Under the pieces are notes generated by a model, which saw nothing but the letters and a program-made list of their open reading frames with translations, made no database searches and was not told where the DNA came from. 64,000 nucleotides of DNA. Source: VXYL01 sp965200375. GTDB taxonomy: Bacteria > Pseudomonadota > Gammaproteobacteria > Pseudomonadales > Azotimanducaceae. Shown in pieces: positions 18,540-27,546 of this stretch (positions within the stretch are counted from its first letter, which is position 1; each line of letters starts with the position of its first letter). Location of the stretch: positions 2,356,001 through 2,420,000 of the forward strand of contig OZ241353.1 in the NCBI GenBank assembly GCA_965200375.1. Reading direction: 5' to 3'. The position numbers and the translations under genes were made by a program.

Positions 18540-18998
18540 ATGAAGACCGTACACGACGTGCTGCGGCACCGCTCCCGGCTCAAGGGGAGCGACCATCCCG
18601 GCGAGGTGTACTCCATCGCGCCGGTGGCCAGCGTCTACGACGCCATCGCGCAGATGTCCGACCGCCACGTGGGGGCGCTGCCGGTGATGATCGACGACAA
18701 GCTCGTCGGCGTGGTTTCCGAGCGCGACTACGCCCGCAAGGTGATCCTGAAGGACAAGTCCTCCAAGACCACCCGCGTCTCCGAGATCATGACCCGCGAC
18801 GTGGTGACGGTGACCCAGCACGACCGCATCGCCGACTGCGTGGACCTGATGATCGAACACCACATTCGGCATCTGGTGGTGGTGGACGAAGGCGCCGTGA
18901 CCGGCATGCTCTCGCTGCGGGACCTGTTCGTGGAGATCATCGACGAGCAGTCCGAGACCATCGGGCAGCTGCAGGACTACATACGGGGGGGACAGTAG
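18540..18998 (+). CDS. Tandem CBS-domain protein
   Basis: A 152-residue protein made of one Bateman module. CBS1 covers about residues 20-70 (VYDAIAQMSDRHVGALPVM, then LVGVVSERDYARKV). CBS2 covers about 80-140 (VTQHDRIADCVDLMIEHHIRHLVVV, then VTGMLSLRDLF). CBS pairs bind adenosyl nucleotides and usually act as energy sensors; no catalytic domain is fused here. ATG at 18540 gives MKTVHDVL, with a G-rich stretch just upstream serving as a possible ribosome site. It is monocistronic, 378 bases before glyA. Confidence 0.88.
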   Translation: MKTVHDVLRHRSRLKGSDHPGEVYSIAPVASVYDAIAQMSDRHVGALPVMIDDKLVGVVSERDYARKVILKDKSSKTTRVSEIMTRDVVTVTQHDRIADCVDLMIEHHIRHLVVVDEGAVTGMLSLRDLFVEIIDEQSETIGQLQDYIRGGQ

Positions 18999-19376
18999 GC
19001 TCCCGCCCAGGCGGGCCGTTTCGCTCGCTCGCCGGCACAAGAAACGGGCAGCACGGCACGTCGCGCCCGGCTGCCTTCTCCCTTGCCCGGCCTCTATCCA
19101 GGCGGCAACGTCGGCGTCGGCACCGCCTGGGCTGCATCTGGCAGCCGCCCGCAGCCAAGCGCCGGTGCGCTGGCAGCCCGGCATCCCGTCGCTGATGGCG
19201 CGCGTGTTGCAGCAGGCCGCCTGCGGCTGACCCGTCGTCCGCCGCTGCGTCGCCAAGCGGAAGCGCCGGCGGAGACGGCATGATGGCGCTGCGCCACGGT
19301 CCAGGCCGAAAACCGAGCGCTGCGCCGGCCCGTTTTGCGTTACGCTACGCATCGTTCCTGCCGTACCAAGTCCGCC
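18999..19376. other. Intergenic region upstream of glyA, no gene recognised
   Basis: This 378-base stretch has only short ORFs with no recognisable product. I looked for a glycine riboswitch because glyA follows, but could not draw its conserved tandem aptamer fold. Nothing else is supported here. Confidence 0.4.
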
Positions 19377-20783
19377 ATGTCCTTGCCGTTGGCCAACGCC
19401 GTGCGCGGCGACGCCGTGGGTTCGCTTGCCGCTCAGCCTGCCGAAGCCGAGCACACGGCCCAAGCCGAGCATGCGGCCCAAGCCGAGCAAGCGGCCGCAG
19501 CCCAGCACGCGGCAGAAAACAGCGCGGCGCGCAATCGTGGGCTGCTGGCCCAGGCGGACCCGGAAGTCCACGCGGCGCTCAGCGGCGAAGAGGCGCGGCA
19601 GCGGGCCGGCATCGAGCTGATCCCCTCGGAGAACTACGCCTACCCGGAGGTGCTCGCGGCGCTCGGCTCGGTGTTCACCAACAAGTACGCGGAGGGGTAC
19701 CCGGGGCGGCGCTACTACGGCGGCCAGGAGTTCACGGACGCCATCGAGCGGGTCGCCCGGAACCGCGCCTGCCGGCTGTTCGGGGCCGAGCACGCCAACG
19801 TGCAGCCGCTCTCCGGCGCGCCGATGAACGCGGCCGTCTACCTCGCCATGCTGGAACCCGGGGACACGGTGCTGGGCATGGATCTGTCCCACGGCGGCCA
19901 CCTCACCCACGGGGCGCCGGTGTCGCACATGGGGCGGCTGTTCAACTGGATCCGCTACAAGTCGGACCCGGCGCGGCAGGGGCGCATCGACTTCGACGAA
20001 CTCCGCGCCCTGGCGCTGCGGCACCGTCCCCGGCTCGTCGTCTGCGGCTACTCCTCCTACCCCCGGGACTACGACTACGCGGCCTTCAAGGCCATCGCGG
20101 ACGAGGTGGGCGCCCTGACGATGGCGGACGTCTCCCACATCGGCGGCCTCATCGCCGGCGGCGCCATGCGCAACCCCTGCGACCACGGTTTCGACTTCGT
20201 CACCACCACCACCCACAAGTCCCTGCGCGGGCCCCGGGGCGGCCTGATCCTCTGCAGGAAGGCGTTTCGCCGCGACGTGGATCGTTCCGTGTTCCCGGGC
20301 TTGCAGGGCGGGCCGCACATGAACCAGGTGGCCGGCACGGCGATTGCCCTCGGCAAGGCCCTCGAACCGGCCTTCAAGGGCTACGCCGAGCGGGTGCTCG
20401 CGAACGCCAAGGCGCTGGCGGCGGGCTTGCTGGCCGAGGGGGCAACGCTGGTCACCGGCGGCACCGACAACCACATGATGGTGGTGGACTGCGTGCGGAG
20501 CTTCGGCATTGACGGGCGAACGGCGGAGGAAGCGCTGGACCAGGTGGCGATCACCTGCAACAAGCAGGTGGTGCCGGACGACGCCAACCCGCCGCTGCGG
20601 CCGAGCGGCATTCGCCTGGGAACGCCCGCGGCGACCACCCGGGGCATGGGCCCGGCCGAGATGGCCCAGCTGGCGCAGTGGATCGCCCAAGCGCTGCGGC
20701 GGCACGACGATGGCGCCGAGCTGGCTCGCCTGCGGCGGGAAGTGGAAGCGACCTGCTCGCGGTTTCCGGTGCCGGGGATATAG
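19377..20783 (+). CDS. glyA: Serine hydroxymethyltransferase
   Basis: PLP-dependent enzyme converting serine and tetrahydrofolate to glycine and methylenetetrahydrofolate. Core motifs are IELIPSENYAYPEVL, NKYAEGYPGRRYYGG, the PLP region ADVSHIGGLIAGG and the Schiff-base Lys in TTTTHKSLRGPRGG. The enzyme proper begins about residue 57. Before it is an unusual Ala/Glu/Gln-rich extension built from 18-bp tandem repeats (AQAEHA-like units, 19443-19514). ATG at 19377 (MSLPLANAV) is the chosen start; an upstream in-frame ATG at 19335 has less support. The catalytic body looks complete and functional. At about 468 residues it is longer than the usual 415-430. Confidence 0.93.
   Translation: MSLPLANAVRGDAVGSLAAQPAEAEHTAQAEHAAQAEQAAAAQHAAENSAARNRGLLAQADPEVHAALSGEEARQRAGIELIPSENYAYPEVLAALGSVFTNKYAEGYPGRRYYGGQEFTDAIERVARNRACRLFGAEHANVQPLSGAPMNAAVYLAMLEPGDTVLGMDLSHGGHLTHGAPVSHMGRLFNWIRYKSDPARQGRIDFDELRALALRHRPRLVVCGYSSYPRDYDYAAFKAIADEVGALTMADVSHIGGLIAGGAMRNPCDHGFDFVTTTTHKSLRGPRGGLILCRKAFRRDVDRSVFPGLQGGPHMNQVAGTAIALGKALEPAFKGYAERVLANAKALAAGLLAEGATLVTGGTDNHMMVVDCVRSFGIDGRTAEEALDQVAITCNKQVVPDDANPPLRPSGIRLGTPAATTRGMGPAEMAQLAQWIAQALRRHDDGAELARLRREVEATCSRFPVPGI
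19443..19514. repeat. 18-bp tandem repeat inside the glyA 5' coding region
   Basis: Four in-frame 18-base units start at 19443, 19461, 19479 and 19497. The first three share AAGCCGAGCA and the last has diverged. They encode the low-complexity AEHAAQ-type leader of the serine hydroxymethyltransferase. The unit length is a multiple of three, so slippage would change leader length without breaking the frame. Confidence 0.85.
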
Positions 20784-20865
20784 AAACCGCCGGCCGCTCC
20801 GGGGTCTCGGAGCGAACGCCCGCGAACGCGCCCCGCAGGCAAGCGTTCCGGGCAGCCCTGGAAGT

Positions 20866-21336
20866 TCAGACCGCCAGCAGCCGGTACACGTCCGTGCGCC
20901 GCAGCGCCGGGTTGTCGTGCCAGTCGCCGTACACCTCCCAGCACACGGAGGCAATCGGCCGCTGCTGTTCCGCGCACCAGCGCAGCAGCGCCTGGTGGAC
21001 GTTCGGCAGGAAGTCGTAGTCGCCGTAGTGCCAGGTGTGGGCGGCGGCGCCGGCCGGCAGTTCGGCGATGGCGACGTTGCCGCTGGTCTCGAACCGGGCC
21101 GCCACCTCCACGCCGATCTCCACGTCCGCCTCGCCGTCCGCGTGGTTGCGGTAGAGCCACACGTTGTGGCCGTGGTCCTTGTACTCGGCGGCGCGGATGC
21201 ACGCCCACACCGCATCCACCATCGGCATGATCCTGTCCGGAATGTCCGCCATCGCCACATGGCCGCGCACCGCGGCGAAGAGGCCGCCGGGGGCATCCAC
21301 CAGCTGTATCGGGTTGGTCCTCTCGTCCACTCGCAC
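20866..21336 (-). CDS. GyrI-like small-molecule-binding domain protein
   Basis: A 156-residue stand-alone GyrI/AraC effector-binding-type domain (SHS2 repeat fold). Visible features are the N-terminal strand segment NPIQLVDAPGG, a central NVWLYRNH, and a C-terminal WHYGDYDFLPNVHQALLRWC plus ICWEVYGDWHDNP-like ending typical of this fold (here SVCWEVYGDWHDN). Such proteins bind small hydrophobic molecules, and some hydrolyse cyclopropanoid compounds. No DNA-binding domain is present. It lies 58 bases downstream of guaA on the same strand, so it may be read through from the guaBA operon, though no functional link is evident. Confidence 0.75.
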   Translation of the reverse strand: MRVDERTNPIQLVDAPGGLFAAVRGHVAMADIPDRIMPMVDAVWACIRAAEYKDHGHNVWLYRNHADGEADVEIGVEVAARFETSGNVAIAELPAGAAAHTWHYGDYDFLPNVHQALLRWCAEQQRPIASVCWEVYGDWHDNPALRRTDVYRLLAV

Positions 21337-21394
21337 GTCCTCCTGCGGTCCTCTCAGCTCTCTCCCGCCATGTCGCCCGTGGTCCCCGGGTAGG

Positions 21395-22972
21395 CTACTC
21401 CCACTCGATGGTGCCCGGCGGCTTGCCGGTTACGTCGTACACCACCCGCGAGACCCCCGCCACCTCGTTGACGATGCGGTTGCTCGCGCGCGCCAGCAGA
21501 TCGTGGGGCAGCGCGGCCCACTCGGCCGTCATGAAGTCCGTGGTGGTCACCGCCCGCAGCGCGATCACCGGCTCGTAGCGCCGCGCGTCGCCCACCACGC
21601 CGACGGACTTCACCGGCAGATGCACGGCGAAGGCCTGGCTCGTCCTGCGGTACCAGTCCGCCCGCCGCAGTTCTTCGATGAAGATGGCGTCCGCCTCCCG
21701 CAGCACCGCCAGATTCTCCGAATGCACTTCGCCGAGGATCCGCACCGCGAGGCCCGGGCCGGGGAACGGGTGCCGGTTCACCAGTTCGTCCGGCAGGCCA
21801 AGCGCCAGGCCCACCTTGCGCACCTCGTCCTTGAAGAGATCCCGCAACGGTTCCAAGAGCGCAAGGCGCATCCGCGCCGGCAGGCCGCCGACGTTGTGGT
21901 GGGACTTTATCACCCGCGCCTTGCCGAGCCTGGCGGCGGCGGATTCGATCACGTCCGGGTAGATGGTGCCCTGGGCCAGATGGTGCGCGTTCGGCAACTT
22001 GGCGGCTTCGCGCTCGAACACGTCGATGAACGTGGCGCCGACGGCCTGGCGCTTGGCTTCCGGGTCCGTCACGCCAGCCAACGCCTGCAGGAATTCGGCG
22101 CTGGCGTCCACGGTACGCAGTTCGAGGGGCAGGGCGTTGGCCGCAGCCGGGCCGAAGGCGGCCTGCACTTCGGCGGCTTCGTTCTTGCGCAACAGGCCGT
22201 TGTCCACGAACACGCACGCCAGCCGGTCGCCGATGGCGCGGGACACCAGCGCCGCCAAGACGCTCGAATCCACGCCGCCGGAGAGGCCGAGCACCACGCG
22301 CCCGTCGCCCACCTGCTCGCGGATGCTCGCGACGGCGCGATCGACGATGCCGGCGGCGGTCCAGGTGGCGGCGCAGCCGGCCACCTCGCAGGCGAAGCGC
22401 CGCAGCAGCTCGCCGCCGCAGCGCGTGTGCGTCACCTCCGGGTGGAACTGCACGCCGTAGAGGCCCCGGTCCGGCGCCGCCATCGCCGCTATGGGCGCGT
22501 TGGCGCTCTCTGCCGCCAGCTCGAAGCCGGGGGGCAGGGCCGTCACCTGGTCGCCGTGGCTCATCCACACGTCCAGTGTGGGCCCCAAGCCTTGGAACAG
22601 CGCTGCGTCGCCTTGCAGCCGCACTTCGGCATGGCCGAACTCGCTGCGCCCGGCGGCTGCGACCCTGCCGCCGAGCTGCGCCGCCAGCGCCTGCATGCCG
22701 TAGCAGATGCCCAGCACCGGCACGCCGCTCGCGAGCACGGCGTCGCCGATGCGGGGCGGCGCTTCGGCGGTCACCGTCTCCGGGCCGCCGGAGAGGACGA
22801 TGCCAGCCGGCGCGAACCGCCGCAGCGCCGCGGCCGGCATGTCGAAGGGGTGTATTTCGCAGTACACGCCATGCTCGCGCACCCGGCGGGCGATGAGCTG
22901 CGTGGTCTGGGAGCCGAAGTCCAGAACCAGAATGCGGTCCCGGGGCGCCTCTTGTGGCGAGGCCGGCGGCAA
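21395..22972 (-). CDS. guaA: GMP synthase (glutamine-hydrolysing)
   Basis: Converts XMP to GMP with glutamine and ATP. The N-terminal class I glutamine amidotransferase has the Cys nucleophile near residue 90 (LGICYGMQ) and the His/Glu pair in QFHPEVTHT. The ATP pyrophosphatase P-loop is LSGGVDSSVLA. The C-terminal dimerisation domain ends GKPPGTIEWE, the universal GuaA ending. No ATG precedes the conserved RILVLDFGSQ, so TTG at 22972 is the likely start. It gives 525 residues, the same as E. coli GuaA, and sits 5 bases after the guaB stop. The pair guaB-guaA is a classic purine operon. Confidence 0.95.
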   Translation of the reverse strand: MPPASPQEAPRDRILVLDFGSQTTQLIARRVREHGVYCEIHPFDMPAAALRRFAPAGIVLSGGPETVTAEAPPRIGDAVLASGVPVLGICYGMQALAAQLGGRVAAAGRSEFGHAEVRLQGDAALFQGLGPTLDVWMSHGDQVTALPPGFELAAESANAPIAAMAAPDRGLYGVQFHPEVTHTRCGGELLRRFACEVAGCAATWTAAGIVDRAVASIREQVGDGRVVLGLSGGVDSSVLAALVSRAIGDRLACVFVDNGLLRKNEAAEVQAAFGPAAANALPLELRTVDASAEFLQALAGVTDPEAKRQAVGATFIDVFEREAAKLPNAHHLAQGTIYPDVIESAAARLGKARVIKSHHNVGGLPARMRLALLEPLRDLFKDEVRKVGLALGLPDELVNRHPFPGPGLAVRILGEVHSENLAVLREADAIFIEELRRADWYRRTSQAFAVHLPVKSVGVVGDARRYEPVIALRAVTTTDFMTAEWAALPHDLLARASNRIVNEVAGVSRVVYDVTGKPPGTIEWE

Positions 22973-22977
22973 GGAGC

Positions 22978-24447
22978 TCAAGCGCCCGGGTAGTTGGGCG
23001 GTTCCTTGGTGATGGCCACGTCGTGTACGTGGCTCTCCGCCACGCTGGCCGGGGACACCTTGGCGAACCGCGACTCGGCGCGCATCTGTGCCACGTTCGC
23101 GCAGCCGGTGTAGCCCATCGCCGCCCGCAGGCCGCCCATCAGCTGCCCGATGATGGGGCCAATCGGCCCTCGGTACGGCACCCGCCCCTCGATGCCCTCC
23201 GGCACCAACTTGCCGCCGTCGCTCAAGGGTTCCTGGAAGTAGCGGTCCGACGAGCCGTAGCGCTCCGCCATCGCCCCCAGGGAGCCCATGCCGCGATAGG
23301 ACTTGTAGGTGCGGCCCTGGTAGAGCTCCGTTTCGCCCGGAGACTCCTCCGTGCCGGCGAACAGCGAACCCACCATCACCGCCGAAGCGCCAGCGCTGAT
23401 GGCTTTGGCGATGTCGCCGGAGAAGCGCAGCCCGCCGTCGGCGATGACTGGCACGTCCGCTTCGCTGGCGGCCTCGGCGGCCTCGGAGACGGCCGTGATC
23501 TGCGGCACGCCGACGCCGGTGACCACCCGCGTGGTGCAGATGCTGCCGGGGCCGATGCCCACCTTCACCGCGTCCACGCCGGCGTCGAGCAGCGCCCGGG
23601 CGCCTTCGGCGGTGGCGACGTTGCCGCCCATCACCGGCACGCCGGGGTACTTCTGCTTGATCCAGCTGATGCGGTCCAGCACGCGCTGGGAGTGGCCGTG
23701 GGCGGTGTCGACGACGATCACGTCCGCGCCCGCCTCCACCAGCGCCGCTACGCGATCGTCCGTCTCCTCGCCGGTGCCGACGCTGGCGCCGGCGCGCAGC
23801 TGGCCGTGTTCGTCCTTGCAGGCGTTGGGGAATGCCTGCGCCTTGGCGATGTCCTTCACCGTCACCATGCCCTTGAGCTCGAAGCCCTCGTTCACCAGCA
23901 GCACCTTCTCGATGCGGTGCTTGTGCAAGAGCGCGGTCACGGCGTCCACGGGCGCATCCTCGGCGGCGGTGACCAGGCGCTCCCGGGGCGTCATCACCTC
24001 GGCCACCGTGGCGTCCCGACGCTGCTCGAAGCGGATGTCGCGGCTGGTGACGATGCCGACCAGATCGCTGCCCCGCACCACCGGCACGCCGGAGATGTCG
24101 TGCTCCCGGGTGAGCGCGAGCAGTTCGCCGACGGTGGCCTCCGGGGCGATCACGATGGGGTCCCGGATCACGCCGCTCTCGAACTTCTTCACCGCCCGCA
24201 CTTCCCGGGCCTGGGCCTCGATGGGCATGTTCTTGTGGACCACGCCTACGCCGCCCTCCTGGGCCAGCGCGATGGCCAGGCGGGATTCGGTGACGGTGTC
24301 CATCGCTGCGGCGATGAGGGGGATGTTGAGCGGAATCTGGCGCGTCAGGCGCGTCTCGAGGGCCACTTCCGACGGCAGCACCTTGGAGTACGCCGGCAGC
24401 AGCATCACGTCGTCGTAGGTGAGTGCTTCGTTCGCGATCCTCAGCAT
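22978..24447 (-). CDS. guaB: Inosine-5'-monophosphate dehydrogenase
   Basis: Oxidises IMP to XMP with NAD, the committed step to GMP. The 489-residue chain starts MLRIANEALTYDDVMLLPAYS. A CBS pair is inserted at about residues 95-205 (ISGVPVV, RIEKVLLV). The catalytic Cys lies in GPGSICTTR, and the flap and active-site loop in SYRGMGSLGAM. The protein ends in a YPGA tail. It is the first gene of the guaBA operon and divergent from gpmI. A possible -10, TATGAT on the minus strand at 24474-24479, lies about 30 bases upstream, without a clear -35. Confidence 0.97.
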   Translation of the reverse strand: MLRIANEALTYDDVMLLPAYSKVLPSEVALETRLTRQIPLNIPLIAAAMDTVTESRLAIALAQEGGVGVVHKNMPIEAQAREVRAVKKFESGVIRDPIVIAPEATVGELLALTREHDISGVPVVRGSDLVGIVTSRDIRFEQRRDATVAEVMTPRERLVTAAEDAPVDAVTALLHKHRIEKVLLVNEGFELKGMVTVKDIAKAQAFPNACKDEHGQLRAGASVGTGEETDDRVAALVEAGADVIVVDTAHGHSQRVLDRISWIKQKYPGVPVMGGNVATAEGARALLDAGVDAVKVGIGPGSICTTRVVTGVGVPQITAVSEAAEAASEADVPVIADGGLRFSGDIAKAISAGASAVMVGSLFAGTEESPGETELYQGRTYKSYRGMGSLGAMAERYGSSDRYFQEPLSDGGKLVPEGIEGRVPYRGPIGPIIGQLMGGLRAAMGYTGCANVAQMRAESRFAKVSPASVAESHVHDVAITKEPPNYPGA

Positions 24448-24537
24448 GGGCGGCCCCCGTGCGCGAACGTTGCATCATACGGCAACGCGGCTGCGGACGC
24501 TTGGCGTATGCTTGCCCGTTGGCGAGGATCCTTAGCC

Positions 24538-26097
24538 ATGTCGCACTCCGCAGCCGGCTCGAAGCCCGCTACCGTACTGGTCGTGCTCGATGGCTGGGGC
24601 ATCGCCGCGCCGGCGCCGGACAACGCCATCCACCTGGCGGCTACGCCGCACTGGGACCGGCTCTGGGCCACGGCGCCCCGCACCTGCCTCGCCGCTTCCG
24701 GCGCCAGCGTTGGCCTGCCCGCCGGGCAGATGGGCAACTCCGAGGTGGGCCACATGACGATGGGCGCCGGGCGGACGATCCACCAGGACCTCACCCGCAT
24801 CGACCGCGCCATCGACTCCGGCGAGTTCCAGGCCAACGAGACGCTGAACGCAGCCATCGACGGCGCTGGCGGCGCGCTGCATGTGCTGGGGCTGCTGTCG
24901 CCAGGCGGGGTCCACAGCCACGAAGCGCACATCGCCGCGCTGCTGCAGCTGGCCGCGTCCAGCCGCCCGGCCCTGCCGGTGCGCCTGCACGCCTTCCTGG
25001 ACGGCCGCGACACGCCGCCCCGTAGCGCCCTCGAATCGCTCCGCCGCATCGAGGCCCGCTTTCCCGGCGTCGTCGCCTCCATCTGCGGGCGCTACTACGC
25101 CATGGACCGGGACGGCCGCTGGGATCGCACCGAACGCGCCTGGCGCCTCGTGCAGTGCGGCCAGGCGCCGTTCGCCGCCGCCACCGCCCCGGCGGCCCTC
25201 CAAGCCGCCTACGAACGCGGCGAATCCGACGAGTTCGTCCAGCCGACGCTGGTCGGTGCCATGCGGGGGGCGTCGACCGTCATGCAGGAGGGCGACTCGG
25301 CGGTGTTCATGAACTTCCGCGCCGATAGGGCCCGCCAGCTCGCGCAGGCGCTGACGGCGCCGGACTTCGGCGCGTTCGGGCGGCCGGCGCGGGTGCGCTT
25401 CGCCGTCTTCGCCACGCTGGCCCGCTACGCCGAGAATCTGCCGCTGCCGGTTGCCTTTCCACCGGCCGCGCCGAGCCAGACCCTGGGCGAGTGCGTCGCC
25501 GCCGCCGGCGGCACCCAGCTGCGGCTGGCGGAGACGGAGAAGTACGCGCACGTCACCTACTTCTTCTCCGGCGGGCGGGAGCAACCCTTCGCCGGCGAGG
25601 AACGGGTGCTGGTGCCCTCTCCAGCCGCCGCCACCTACGACCAGACCCCGGCGATGAGTGCCGAGGCGGTGACGGACCGCCTGGTTGCCGCCATCGAAGC
25701 GGGGCGGCACGACCTAGTTGTGTGCAACTACGCCAACGGCGACATGGTGGGCCACACCGGCGTGCTCGACGCCGCCGTGCAGGCGGTGGAAGCCGTGGAC
25801 GCCTGCCTCGGCCGGCTGCTGGACGCATTGGCGGCAACCGGGGTGCAGTGCCTCGTCACCGCCGACCACGGCAACGTCGAGCGCATGGCGGACCACGCCA
25901 GCGGCCAGCCCCACACCGCCCACACCGCCGCCGAGGTGCCCCTCGTCTACGCCGGACCGCGCACCCTGCGGCTTCGGGACGGCGGCACGTTAGCGGACGT
26001 GGCGCCGACGCTGCTGACGCTGCTGGGTCTGCCGCAGCCGCGGGCAATGACGGGACGCAGCCTCGTGGGCGATGCGGCGTCGATGGCGGCGGCTTGA
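24538..26097 (+). CDS. gpmI: 2,3-bisphosphoglycerate-independent phosphoglycerate mutase
   Basis: Interconverts 3- and 2-phosphoglycerate in glycolysis, a two-manganese enzyme of the alkaline-phosphatase superfamily. The first metal motif is LVVLDGWGI and the phosphoserine nucleophile is in MGNSEVGHM. The phosphate-binding FLDGRDTPP and FMNFRADRARQ are intact. The second metal site is in NYANGDMVGHTG and VTADHGNVERM. ATG at 24538 has GAGGAT upstream at suitable spacing; an in-frame ATG at 24508 is an alternative. The length of 519 residues is normal. In many proteobacteria envC follows directly. Here only a 10-codon envC-like stub remains, then an accessory module, before the intact envC. Confidence 0.96.
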   Translation: MSHSAAGSKPATVLVVLDGWGIAAPAPDNAIHLAATPHWDRLWATAPRTCLAASGASVGLPAGQMGNSEVGHMTMGAGRTIHQDLTRIDRAIDSGEFQANETLNAAIDGAGGALHVLGLLSPGGVHSHEAHIAALLQLAASSRPALPVRLHAFLDGRDTPPRSALESLRRIEARFPGVVASICGRYYAMDRDGRWDRTERAWRLVQCGQAPFAAATAPAALQAAYERGESDEFVQPTLVGAMRGASTVMQEGDSAVFMNFRADRARQLAQALTAPDFGAFGRPARVRFAVFATLARYAENLPLPVAFPPAAPSQTLGECVAAAGGTQLRLAETEKYAHVTYFFSGGREQPFAGEERVLVPSPAAATYDQTPAMSAEAVTDRLVAAIEAGRHDLVVCNYANGDMVGHTGVLDAAVQAVEAVDACLGRLLDALAATGVQCLVTADHGNVERMADHASGQPHTAHTAAEVPLVYAGPRTLRLRDGGTLADVAPTLLTLLGLPQPRAMTGRSLVGDAASMAAA

Positions 26098-26115
26098 GTG
26101 GTTGAGCAAGTGTCG

Positions 26116-26148
26116 ATGCGCCGCTGGCCGGTCGTGCAGGTGGCCTAG
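26116..26148 (+). pseudogene. Short remnant of an envC 5' end
   Basis: Directly after gpmI, a 10-codon frame (MRRWPVVQVA, then TAG) begins with the same ATGCGCCGCTGGCC as the intact envC at 29320. It matches the copy at 32437 in 22 of 24 bases. Similarity ends at the stop, where the ATPase/TPR module begins. Read here as the left edge of a disrupted envC; the match is short, so confidence is moderate. Confidence 0.5.
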
Positions 26149-26226
26149 CCCGACGCAGGAGCGCAATGAACGCCAAGCAACAGCGTTGTACCATGCGTAT
26201 CGCTACGTTGGCTGGCGGGACCCGCA

Positions 26227-27546
26227 ATGACGACCTACCAAGCACCGAAGGACATCTGGGCCGTCAACAGCTCGCTGCACCCGAACGAGCCCCTGGACGG
26301 CGACCAGGACCCGCGCTGGGTAGACACCTACAGCGCGAGGGGCGAGGCCACCCTCAAGAAAATCGGGCAGCTATTGGGCGTAGACGTCGGGGAACGACGC
26401 CTTCGGGAGCCTCCCGCACGCGGCTACTACCTCTTTTTCGGACACCGCGGCAGCGGCAAGAGCACCGAGCTGCGCAACCTTCGCAATCAGTTCCATCATG
26501 TCAATCTCTTTCACGTCGTGTTCGCCGACGCAGCCGTGGACCTGGATGTCCACAACCTGCGCTACCAGGACATTCTGCTGCACCTCGCGGCGAAACTCGC
26601 GGAGCAGCTGGGCGCGGCCGGTCGCGGCATCGATCCAATCCACTTGGAGCCGCTCTACGACTGGTTCACCGAACGGGTTGAGAAGCGCGAGGAGACGAAG
26701 CAGTTCGCGCAGGAATCCAAGGCCGGCGTGGAGGCCGCGCCAAGCGTTCCTTTTATCGCCAAGGTGTTCGGCAGCATCAGTGTGGCCTTCAAGACGAACG
26801 CCAGCTACAAGCAAGAGCTCCGTCTTGTGATGCAGAACTACTTCGCCGACTTCGCGGATGCCTTCAACAAGCTCGTCGCCATAGCCGAGGAAACCTTGGA
26901 CCAACGCTTGCTGTTTGTCGTCGACGGCACGGATCGCCTGCGCGGTGAAGATGCCGCCGCTTTCTTCGGCGCGGACGTGTACCAGCTGCAACAGGTGAAG
27001 GGCCTGTTCATCTACTGTGCGCCAATCCACTTGGCCTACGAGGGCGGCCGAGCCGCTCAAGATTTCGACAAACTGTTCCACCTGCCGATGGTGAAGGTGG
27101 AGAACGAAGACGGCTCTCCCAACGAAGAGGGATTGCGCGTGATGCGGCGGATGCTGGAATTGCGCGCGGACTCCATTCTGTTCGACGCTGGCGTGGCCGA
27201 CTGCTTGGTGCGAATTTCCGGTGGCCACCCCCGCGAACTCCTGCGCCTGCTCCGCGATGCCTTTTCCCATGTGGAGAACGAGCGTTTCGACTCCACGAGC
27301 GCCAGCTGCGCCGTCGGATCGTTGGCGAGCCAATACCGTCGTTTCTTGAACCCGAAGGACTACCGGATCCTTGCGTCAGTCGATGCCGGGATCGACGTAG
27401 GCGCGGAAGATGCCAATCGTCTGCTCTACGAGTTGGCTCTGCTCGAATACAACAATTACTACCGGCGTAGCCACCCGGTCGTCCGAACGACGGACGAGTA
27501 CAAGAGGGCGGCTGCCAACCTTGGGCGTTCGGCAGGTTCATCGTGA
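26227..27546 (+). CDS. P-loop ATPase, STAND/AAA-like, first gene of an ATPase-TPR pair
   Basis: A 439-residue ATPase. The start MTTYQAPKDIWAVNSSLHP leads to a Walker A near residue 72 (GHRGSGKSTELRNL), a Walker B-like LLFVVDGTDRL near residue 227, and a GGHPRELLRLLRDAF motif near residue 331. The last resembles the GxP-containing segment of STAND-type switch ATPases. The C-terminus looks like a winged-helix region ending ALLEYNNYYRRSHPVVR. No effector domain is recognisable within it. The stop overlaps the next gene by 4 bases (GTGA), so the TPR protein is probably co-translated and a functional partner. The function is unknown; a sensor/switch role, perhaps in defence, is inference. Confidence 0.75.
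   Translation: MTTYQAPKDIWAVNSSLHPNEPLDGDQDPRWVDTYSARGEATLKKIGQLLGVDVGERRLREPPARGYYLFFGHRGSGKSTELRNLRNQFHHVNLFHVVFADAAVDLDVHNLRYQDILLHLAAKLAEQLGAAGRGIDPIHLEPLYDWFTERVEKREETKQFAQESKAGVEAAPSVPFIAKVFGSISVAFKTNASYKQELRLVMQNYFADFADAFNKLVAIAEETLDQRLLFVVDGTDRLRGEDAAAFFGADVYQLQQVKGLFIYCAPIHLAYEGGRAAQDFDKLFHLPMVKVENEDGSPNEEGLRVMRRMLELRADSILFDAGVADCLVRISGGHPRELLRLLRDAFSHVENERFDSTSASCAVGSLASQYRRFLNPKDYRILASVDAGIDVGAEDANRLLYELALLEYNNYYRRSHPVVRTTDEYKRAAANLGRSAGSS

Noticed and set aside
18999..19376. Glycine riboswitch upstream of glyA
   Set aside because: The conserved aptamer elements could not be found on inspection.
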